A stretch of DNA of 21,639 bases from Reticulitermes lucifugus (taxonomy: Eukaryota; Arthropoda; Insecta; Blattodea; Rhinotermitidae), in assembly GCA_026260175.1 (NCBI GenBank), contig JAKCWW010009263.1, positions 2,565-24,203 on the forward strand, given 5' to 3'. The notes beneath the pieces were generated by a model that had not been told where the DNA came from, made no database searches, and was given only the letters and a program-made list of their open reading frames with translations. This document shows, piece after piece, positions 10,241-18,666 of this stretch (positions are counted from its first letter, which is position 1; every line of letters starts with the position of its first letter). A program made the position numbers and the translations under genes.

Positions 10241-10438
10241 GTGTACATAAACAACATGGACATGGTATTTTTTTTATCGTGGATACCAATGCACTGTACT
10301 GAAGAAGTGGATGATGAGACTGATTTAATAGCAAGAGACCATGTAACCGTCTGGTGCCATACTAGACATTTTCCATTTGAATCTGAAATCCATTTCTTTG
10401 AATTAGAAGTCCAAAGATTTGTGGCAAAGGAAATTTAA
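10241..10438 (+). pseudogene. Possible LINE RNase H fragment
   Basis: The frame contains VFFLSWIPMHCTEEVDDETD followed by LIARDH. This resembles the RNase H signature of LINEs (WIPxHxGxxGNExADxLAK), with the Gly-Asn positions lost. The order and spacing of W-I-P-x-H, acidic pair and Asp/Leu/Ala fit, but the match is short. The alternative is a chance AT-rich frame. Confidence 0.45.
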
Positions 10439-11509
10439 TTTAGTTCTCTTATCATAGTTATTTAGCCTAACATCTGCATAGAATTGGAATACTTGATTCA
10501 CCAAATTACATACTTTGGACATCGATGAAGAGATTACTGTGATATTTCATTAAAAGAGGGAAGTGTTAAAGAGATATACCAGGATACTAGGCAGAAATTT
10601 GCATAATAATCAAGATCAGGCATTAAGATACATGCACAGTTACTTTGTCTGTAAATAAGGTAAATAAAAAAAACTACCAGGAATGTATACTCTTGAAATC
10701 CTTCTCTTTTGGTGTCTTGGGCTTGGGATTTGAACTCATCAGTAAATCCATCTTGCATTATTATATTATGTAGTAAGTATCCAGTGTTAACTTCTAATTT
10801 AAGATACAGCTGATAACATTCCAATGGCACTTTTCATGAAAGTTGAAGTCATATCATATACCCAATTCATTTGCACATTTTTTCATTCAAAATGTTACAT
10901 TTGTCAGAACTTCATGTAATGTTGTCATGCGGCATAAAATTATAGATTTATTGTATGACATTTTATATCCCACTTCAAGCCAAACGTACATGGTGAAATC
11001 TGATTTGGCAGATACTTGTCACTGGAAACTCTCCTTTTGACAAATATTATCACAAGTTAGTTAGGAAGACACAATCCCTACCAAAAGGAACTGAAAGAAT
11101 GTTGCATGTTCAGTGAACTATATCCACACTTAAGTGTGGAAGTGTCTGCTGCCTTTGTTAAGAAAGGCACTATTCATTTGTGATGTACACTTTAGAAAAG
11201 TAGAAATAAAAAAAAACATGATAATTACAATACTGCTGTGAGTTTTGATCATGTTGACTTGAAATAGGCAAGCTGAGGCTGCATTCAGAAACACTTTGTT
11301 AGGTCCATGCTGTATGTATGTATTTTCTTAGTATGTAGTGGAAATCCTTACAGAATATATTAGATGTAGTGGAGCACTCTTAGATTAGAAATGTTTGTTG
11401 ATGTCATGGTGACCGGACAACTTAGTGATTTCAGCACAGATACAAATTTATGATAAAATAACATATTTAAACTCTTTCCATAATTCTCATGAGATATCTC
11501 ACTTAGAGG
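10439..11509. other. Non-coding sequence
   Basis: No gene recognised. Open frames at 10534-10830 (minus) and 10843-11040 (plus) lack family or splice support. It contains the palindrome at 11123. Confidence 0.45.
11123..11140. repeat. Perfect 18-bp palindrome
   Basis: TCCACACTTAAGTGTGGA equals its own reverse complement. The centre CACTTAAGTG contains two head-to-head copies of TTAAGTG, the core preferred by NK-2 class homeodomain proteins. Function is not shown. Confidence 0.9.
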
Positions 11510-11783
11510 TGAGCTAGACTAGTGTGGTTGGTAGGCTGGACACCCAATTTGATTCCTGGCAAGTGCAAGAGATGTTTTCTCCAAAGCATCCACACTGGCT
11601 CTGGGGCCAAAGCAACCTTTTATTCAATCAGTCTTGCGTGACTTTTCCTAAGGGGTAATGTGGCCGGGGCATGAAGCTGACCACTCACCCCAATCTAGCA
11701 CCATGGTTAAGAATGAGTGGAGCTATACCTCCTTTCCCCCATGTGCCTTAATGGCATGCACAGGAACAGCTTTACCTTTCCTC
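11510..11783 (+). mobile_element. tRNA-derived SINE, copy 2
   Basis: The best-preserved copy. The head has AGTGTGGTTGGTAGGCTGGA (box A-like) followed by TTTGATTCCTGGCAA, a box B close to the GGTTCGATTCC consensus. The body shares its blocks with 5580-5874. It ends GGAACAGCTTTACCTTT, the kind of pyrimidine-rich end seen in this insect SINE type. Termite SINEs of the Talua type are a possible relative, but this is only a suggestion. Confidence 0.8.
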
Positions 11784-12905
11784 TTCACTTAGAAGTTCTT
11801 CTTTAATGTCAGAGAATATTAGTTAGAAAGTGTTCTGCCATCTGTTAGCATTTACAATCACTGTGGCATTTCATCAGTGTAAATTGTATTTGCCATGGGA
11901 ATATACTAACAGAAAAATGTTTACATAAAATCTAGCATGGAAATATTACACTAGCAATAAGCTTTCAAATACATGCCACACAAATATGAACATTGTATTA
12001 CAAAGAGACAGAGGGCAGAAAGAATATTTCCACCTGTTGCTTGTATTTATTGTCAATGTACATTAGCCTAGTTAGAATGTGCAGTCTTTGTCTTTCACTT
12101 GTTATTTGTGATCATCATCTGCATGGATCAGTTCACTGTTCTCTCTTCTGACATCATGGAAGGATGTTGTAGAAAATATCTTTGCATCTTTTCTTTGTCT
12201 GTCTAGTGCCCTCCCATCTGTTGATTCATAATGTAAGTATGCTTCTAGAGTCATGCATTGGTTTTCCTCCTATGCAAATCAACTAAACCTTCGGTTTCCT
12301 ATTTCTGTAATGAAATTACAAATATGTGTTCATTTAAGTAATTGATTCTGACCTGGCCTGTAAGTTTATGCTGGCAATTGGTCTCAGTTACCTTATTTAA
12401 TTTGCCATAGTTTTATATTTTTCTGATCTATTACTGGACTAGTTGTAAAATCCAAATGGCCTGAGACAACTTTTCCAATTTTAGATGCACTTTGTATCTA
12501 CATGATTTTCTGTATACAGTGATAACCCTACAGTTTTACTTAGAAGCATAAAATCTGAATAGTAGGAAATTGGTCTTTTTCTTATAAAATACTACATTAT
12601 GCATGTAAAAGCACACCAACTAGTGAATATGTTTGAAATACTACGGGGCATAGAATGTTCCTCCACATCTGAGAAGAAAAAAACAATTCTGCTGTATGTA
12701 ACAGTTGTAAATAATTAATGTAATTACATCTGATATATCCAAAATATTGATTTGTGACACTGATGCAACTGATCATTTGATTGTGACAGAATTTTAGTGC
12801 AGCTAAATCCAGTGTTTTTACTAACAGTTGTAGAGAGGCTCCCAATACAGACATTATTCTGAAGAACTGTCAAGATTACTGAGATAAAAACCAACTTACA
12901 GTCCA
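11784..12905. other. Non-coding sequence
   Basis: No gene recognised. The minus-strand open frames at 12597-12918 have no family signature. Confidence 0.45.
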
Positions 12906-13106
12906 TCAAACACAACATATATTCTTCAAAGGTACATGTTTCAGCTAATCAGATAGCCATCACTGGACTGTACACATAAGAGATAAAAAGTAAAACTTAC
13001 AGGTGTAAATTTTCCTTCTTATCTTCTTATGTGTACAGCCTGATGATGGCTGATTAGCCAAAACATGTATTTGTTTGTGCCTTTGAAGAATATATGTTGT
13101 GTTTGA
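12906..13106. mobile_element. Foldback (inverted-repeat) element
   Basis: The outer 27 bases, 12906-12932 and 13080-13106, are perfect reverse complements (ending ATATTCTTCAAAGG on the left). Inside, the arms stay similar through ACATGTTT(C)(A/G)GCTAATCAG, GCCATCA and CTGTACACATAAG, with a 10-base insertion and small indels. The loop is about 45 bases (12981-13025). There is no coding capacity, which fits a non-autonomous foldback/MITE. Confidence 0.85.
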
Positions 13107-13734
13107 AGGGTTGTAATTTGATGTTTATCTTGGTATTTGGAACACAACGGGGAAGAATCACCTTAAGATAATTGTCAAGATTGTTGTATAACACATAAAT
13201 GTGGTTCAAGTTACAACCAGTACTGACATCTTTATGTTGATTTTCATGGTACTTCTTTGACCCTTTGTCTTTATAATTTAAAACTGAATATTCCCACGGT
13301 TGTTAGAAATTGATCAGTAGAACTTTGTAGTAACTATATGCTGAAACCTGAAACTTTGTTGCAAGAATTATAGTCTACCAGGCAGACCTACATCACCAAT
13401 TTTAGAGCAGCATTCTTTGTAGTTATGTTAAATTAGACTGAAATAATTGTATGCTTCATGACATGAGATCATGCTGTCATAATCCACTGCACAGTACAGT
13501 GATAATGAATCTGACTTATGGGAATAATCAAAGGCAAAAGTAACTACTCCATGACAGCAATCAACTGACCATTTTCAGGCAGTTTTACCTGTTTAGTCAC
13601 TTATAAATAGCTGCCAGACCACATAGTATTTTTCAACCCCTTGCTTTGCCATTTAATTGCAATATAGCCTGACAATTCAAATGTCATACTCCATGCTACA
13701 AAGGTTTAAAAATAAGGGACCAGGCACAACTAGG
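13107..13734. other. Non-coding sequence
   Basis: Nothing recognised. AT-rich with no supported frame. Confidence 0.45.
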
Positions 13735-13920
13735 ATAACATTTAATGATTTTTTAGAGAAACTGGGTGTGAGGAAACAGATTGGATTCAAGTGGTTTATG
13801 GAGGAGTCCAATGGTTGGCTTTTGTACATACAATAACAAACCTACAGGTTTCATAAGAGCAGGGATTTTCTTCAGTGAGTGACTATCAACGATTAACCCT
13901 TCCCATGTCATAGATTGATA
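13735..13920 (+). repeat. Probable retroelement-derived fragment
   Basis: A plus-strand frame reads FFRETGCEETDWIQVVYGG then VQWLAFVHTITNLQVS, a stop and EQGFSSVSDY. This follows the pattern METGxxxxDWIxLAxDRxQWRALVNTVMNLRV, which I recall from many spurious predicted proteins in cockroach and termite genomes and attribute to an abundant repeat. The longer minus-strand frame (13753-14022) is its antisense shadow. Recognition is from memory only. Confidence 0.5.
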
Positions 13921-15285
13921 CATTCCATGCTTCAGACTCTCCCCCATCTTTTGCATGTTATTTCTGACATATTCCATGAGCACCTTTCTGTCTTTCCATA
14001 ATGTGTACAAACTTCCTCTCATTTACATTGTTCTTTTTGTTCCTTTGAATGATCATACCGCAGATAGTAGGAGTGGCTGTTTTACAGTATTGAACTGATG
14101 TCTCTAAAGAAAAACAGAATCTGACATTAACTGAAAAAATTAACAGTACTTAGGACTTTCATTCAATTTTGTGACATGTGAGGGGTTAAAGGAAGATCCG
14201 GCATCATGTACAAAGTTTATCTGACACTGTATTTTAGTAGGCTAAACACAGGGAAGGGACACTTAATTTTACTGTATTCTTCAATTTTAGGCATGACAAA
14301 GGGTTCCAATAGGAGTCAAGGGCTTAATAAATTTGTGACCAATGACAGCAAGTGTACTCTCCCTGTGTCAAAGGTGGGCTGAAAAGTTTCAACTTGGTTA
14401 CATGACTACTAAACTGCAGAACTTTCACCAATCACAATATGTGATGGGATGTAATATCACATAGTCTGGTAAATGTTTCCAGGTGTTTTAAAATAACTGC
14501 CATGAGCTGTGAGGAATTGAAATTTGTATCAGTTTTTGCCATATGCTTTACAAATGCACTGGTTTTATCTGTCAAAACTGTTTATGTCATTTATTCAGCA
14601 ATAGATATTTGATGCACAAGATCACACCTGTCCAGGAATGGGTGTCTTAAAAACTTGCAAAATCTGCACAAAACAAAACCTGTTAAACAGAGTAATAATC
14701 TAGTCCTGTGGTCTAATAATTTGGGCATACAAAATTAAAATAAATGTCAACTAAGGCACCATAATGAACATTGCACCAAAGATCCCAAGTGCAGAGGAAA
14801 ACATGAAACCCTCCATTTTTTGTCATTGCATTTTCTTGTGCCCAAAATTTTATTAGTGCTCTGGCTCTCTCTTTTCAGTTTATCTGTTCCTTTGCTTCTT
14901 TCTTTGTTAGACTTGTATCAGGGATGGACAAATTCTGTAATATTTTAGGAATCAGGTATAAAGTTGTTACCAAAACTTGTTATACTTACTACGACTGCTT
15001 GCAGATCAGTGCACATCTTGATGTTCAATTCATGACAGTTGCCTGAGTCTGAAGCTTGTACTCCCAGGTGGCAGCCAAAGAGTACCAAGTGAATGTCAGC
15101 TGCACATTATATACATAGTGTTTAGAAATATAATCTCTAGTACTAGAAGCTCAGTCACTATATCATTTTCTGTTTCCATAAAAAAACGTGCTGCAATATA
15201 ACATTGTGTTATAAATTCAACAAAAGTATCCGTTCATATAAAACTGAATTGCACATGTGTGTTATACACTGATACTGTCAGTTGC
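13921..15285. other. Non-coding sequence
   Basis: No gene or element identified across this AT-rich interval. Confidence 0.45.
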
Positions 15286-15289
15286 TAAC

Positions 15290-15485
15290 ATTATACAGCG
15301 CCAGTGATGAATGAGTATGGAGCACTGGTGGAATGATGGTGAAAGACAACTGAAGTACACTCGGGGGGGAAAGAAACCTGTGCCAGTGCCACGTTTTCCA
15401 CCACAAATCCTACATATACTGGCCTGGGACTGAGCATGGGCCTCTGCAGTGACAGGCTGGCAAGTAACCACCTGAGCCATGGTAT
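15290..15485 (-). mobile_element. tRNA-derived SINE of a second family
   Basis: On the minus strand the head carries a clean RNA polymerase III box A, TGGCTCAGGTGG (15479-15468). A box B-like TGCTCAGTCCC (15436-15426) lies about 30 bases downstream, where GGTTCGATCCC would be expected. The body translates spuriously as AQVVTCQPVTAEAHAQSQAS and ICGGKRGTGTGFFPP, phrases I recall as recurrent in predicted proteins of cockroaches and termites. The open frame is therefore SINE-derived, not a host gene. Confidence 0.75.
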
Positions 15486-16765
15486 GCTCCAAACTGAACT
15501 GTATGTGTGACTACTACTGTATCGTCCAGGCCTGCTAAAAACTGAATTTGAAAAAGTAAAAAGCAGGATTATTAATGTATGCAATGTGCACTTGACATTT
15601 TAAGTTGACAGCCATTACCTTCTTATGGGTGAGCAGGCCTCTGAGAATTTTTCCAGCCCTGATGTAAATGTTAACCTCGTGATGAGAATTATATGAAGAA
15701 GTGGGATTAGAATCTAAATGGAAGTCTGCTTATTCCAATAAGCATCTGTACCTAGCAGCTCTTGTTGACACTACATAGCTACTGGGGAGAATTCACTTAT
15801 TTACATCAAAGGCTGTACCCCTCTTTCAAGAGATACAGGAAATTTTGTAGAGTGTTATTTTATTGTTGTAAAGAATTATGTTAAATTATTGTTTATACTT
15901 GAAAATATAATTTTGCAACTATGTTCAGTCTTTCAGTTAGTGATACAACCATACTGATATTTCACACATTGGTTAAAAATGTTGTTTCCTAATTTTAGCC
16001 CTTATAATAAGATAACTTTATAAACAGTAAAAATATTGCATACATTGTCAATGTCACATGTACTGATCCTTTGTATCTAACACCTACCATCTGAGATTAC
16101 TAAATACATCTCTTCCCTGGTGGTAGATGCGAAAGACTAACCTAGTGATGGTAGGATGAAAATTGGAAATTTAATGTTTTACGAATTAAAATTTTGTGGC
16201 AATTATTTTTAACTTAATCATTACAAGTACATCAGATTATTTATCTTTTGTTTATTATATAAGGTCTGGAAATTGCCATGCTAGCAGTTCTTGTGCTATA
16301 CACATTTGTGTAGATGAATGGTGTTTACCACACAAAAATGCTTCTGCATGTGTTGTGAAGTTTTTGTCTGTCCACCTCATTACTTTCCAGAACTAATGAA
16401 CAGATGTAAATGAAATTTTGTATTCGGGTGTCAGCACAAAAAGATTTAATATTTAATGAATCGAAAGTTGACACACAAAAAAGAAAAAAAAAAAGTTACT
16501 ATAGTGCCAATAGTTTTGAAGCAACAAATGTGTATTTCAATGTAAGGAATCTGACTTCCGGTATTCAATTGTTTCTCCTGTTATAGAAAATACATATCCA
16601 TATGAAGCTGTAATAATTTTTATAATTTAAGTTTTATTCAAAAGATAATGACATTAATGATATTCAATTCAGACACAGTATTATTTGAAGATTTACACAG
16701 GTATTAACATCATATGAATGCAGGCAGAATAACCAACCAAAAGGTGAATAAAGAGGATTGTTCGA
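15486..16765. other. Non-coding sequence
   Basis: Nothing recognised apart from a short A-rich run at about 16480-16494. Confidence 0.45.
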
Positions 16766-16795
16766 GGAAGATACATTAAATTGAATTGAATTGAA
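16766..16795 (+). repeat. LINE-type 3' tail, (TTGAA)n, copy 1
   Basis: GGAAGATACATTAAATTGAA followed by TTGAATTGAA. The first 25 bases are identical to 20668-20692. A shared unique end followed by short tandem TTGAA units is typical of a non-LTR element 3' terminus. The upstream sequences of the two copies differ, so the element bodies are not alignable by eye. Confidence 0.6.
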
Positions 16796-17916
16796 GGAGT
16801 TCAATCTATTTGAGGGGTTACTATCACAACCCTATCACTATCCCAGTCACAAATTGTACTTTTTAATGCACCACATTTTAGCTCATTCAGCTACCATAAG
16901 TAAATGAATTTAAAAACATGTACTAGAAAATAAAACTTGTGATATTCAAATTGTAATTATCATATTAACAGTTATAACAAATAATAAGGATATGAATTCA
17001 ATTAAAACCATAGATTTAAAACACTGAGATTACATGTACATTGACTTGAAGAAGAAATAACCCTAATCAAGATTATGGTCTCCCAGGATGTTAATTCCAT
17101 GTACTTTGGTAGATGGGTATCAATGTGCTGGAGAAACACACTGCTTCCATCATGTACACTGAAGACATGGGCAGCAGGTTCTCTGAAATGCTAGTAGCCC
17201 ATGTACCAAACTACATGGCCTCACATCCCAGAGTACTGTTATGTTGGTAGTCACTGCTGTGCCCGGTCTCATACTTTCTCATTATCCTGAGCAAAGAGCT
17301 GCATCAGCAATAACGGCAAGTGAGGTGTGTGAAATTAAAACAAACATATTCAGAAAATATGTGTACTCCAAATTGAAGCACACATGTCCATCACTGCCTA
17401 CAAATTATAAAAGATATGACAATGAACAGGGTCAAGTACTTTTCAAGTGTTCTGACATACAGTATTACCAATGCATTCACAATTATAAAAGCCTGTTCTC
17501 ATTACATACTGTGTTATTCCCTTAATTTTTATTAATGTATTTATTTGTGTGTTTATATTATTTTACTTACAAGGACATGCTTGTGTATTATGAAAAACCT
17601 GCTGGTGTGGTATACTGCAGCATACCACCACAAAGAAAGCATATCACCCCTGTATAGAATTCAGTTAACATAGTATGACAACTTTAACTGGACAGGTGCT
17701 ATAAATATTTTGTGTTCCATTACCATGCTCAAGCAGTTTTATAATTTACTGACTTAGAGTATCATAATGAATTTCAACCAAAAAACACTTCACACAGAAC
17801 TGGGATTCAAATGTAAAGTTTCAGTTCCAAATTCTTTTCTGACAAGTACTGATGGTATCTATTTTAACATTTTGCACCTTTGATACAGTGGTAATTAGTA
17901 CAAAAATGTAATAAAT
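16796..17916. other. Non-coding sequence downstream of MRNIP
   Basis: No gene recognised. The frame at 17241-17525 has no family match. A small dyad GTGGTAT...ATACCAC lies near 17606-17628. Confidence 0.45.
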
Positions 17917-17981
17917 TTTATTTTCATTGTGCCTCTTTATAAAAAATATAACTTACTTTAATTGACACTGACATGTTTATT
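17917..17981 (-). promoter_or_regulatory. Candidate polyadenylation signals for MRNIP
   Basis: Two AATAAA hexamers read on the minus strand, at 17981-17976 and 17922-17917. They lie 45 and about 104 bases beyond the MRNIP stop codon. The nearer one would give a very short 3' UTR. The actual cleavage site cannot be seen from DNA alone. Confidence 0.55.
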
Positions 17982-18025
17982 ATTCAGTTAATTTTGATCA
18001 CATGTTAGAAACTCTTACTTTACCA

Positions 18026-18666
18026 TCAAAATCTAAGAATTTTATCTAATTCATCTTCACTACCTGAAAGTGCAGGTTCAGGACAATAATGTTCCTGTAA
18101 TTTCACATAAATACCGACATTACTACAGTGCACTGGGCCATGCTGTAATTCATAGAAAGTGTCAATAGGTTGTTGCATTAATGTGTTATTCCCACCAAGC
18201 GAATCAGTATTGTTACCTTGCTGCACCTCCAAGGATGGATTTCCAACATCCTCCCTGTTCCATAATTCATCTTGCTCATTTTCTTCCTCAAACAGGACAT
18301 AATTTTCTGTTCGTTTTGAACTAGCAACATTCTTTTGCCTTCTACCCCTCTGACAGATGTCTTCATTCTTGTGGAGAAAGGCACTGTCCATATCAGTATG
18401 AAAAATTTTATTGCTGCCATCATAAAATGCAGTCTCTTGCTTGGATGAATTTAAAAGCTGTGAATGCAATGTTTGTTTCTTAACTTCGCTTTCCTCTTCT
18501 GTTGCAGCCATGTTTGTATTTGTCAATGTTTTAGAAATTATTTGTGACTGTGACACCACAGAAGAAAATGTAACTGCATCATCTGATTCTTCCAAATCTT
18601 GTCCATGTCCATCAAGAAATCTACTCCATTTGCTGCAGTGTGAGGTTAAAAAATGAAATTCACCAG
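18026..18666 (-). CDS. MRNIP: MRNIP exon 4, terminal coding exon with stop
   Basis: The acceptor is TTCTTCATTCTGTAG|CT. Its two leading bases complete codon 97 (Ala) from exon 3, so the phase matches exactly. A second AG at the CACTGCAG site nearer the SKWSRFL motif would put the exon out of phase with exon 3. The exon encodes residues 98-309. SKWSRFLDG lies near the start, then come long Ser/Asn/Gln/Glu-rich segments with no membrane or globular signature, including an acidic EEENEQDE run. It ends SGSEDELDKILRF and TGA. The lack of compact domains fits the disordered C-terminal half known for MRNIP. Confidence 0.93.

Noticed and set aside
13753..14022. Possible transposase on the minus strand
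   Set aside because: No catalytic motif is visible. The plus strand explains the sequence better as a retroelement-derived fragment.
15426..15479. Functional tRNA gene
   Set aside because: The box A and box B spacing is tRNA-like, but the cloverleaf stems do not pair and box B is degenerate, so it is a SINE head.
15262..15584. Minus-strand frames with Cys-x2-Cys (CRICGG) suggesting a zinc finger
   Set aside because: The segment is a tRNA-derived SINE with box A. The cysteines are incidental.
17606..17628. GTGGTAT...ATACCAC dyad as a regulatory or terminator hairpin
   Set aside because: A 7-bp stem is within chance expectation for a window of this length and nothing nearby uses it.
18178..18423. 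81-codon minus-strand frame overlapping MRNIP exon 4
   Set aside because: It is an alternative frame of the confirmed exon and has no family signature.
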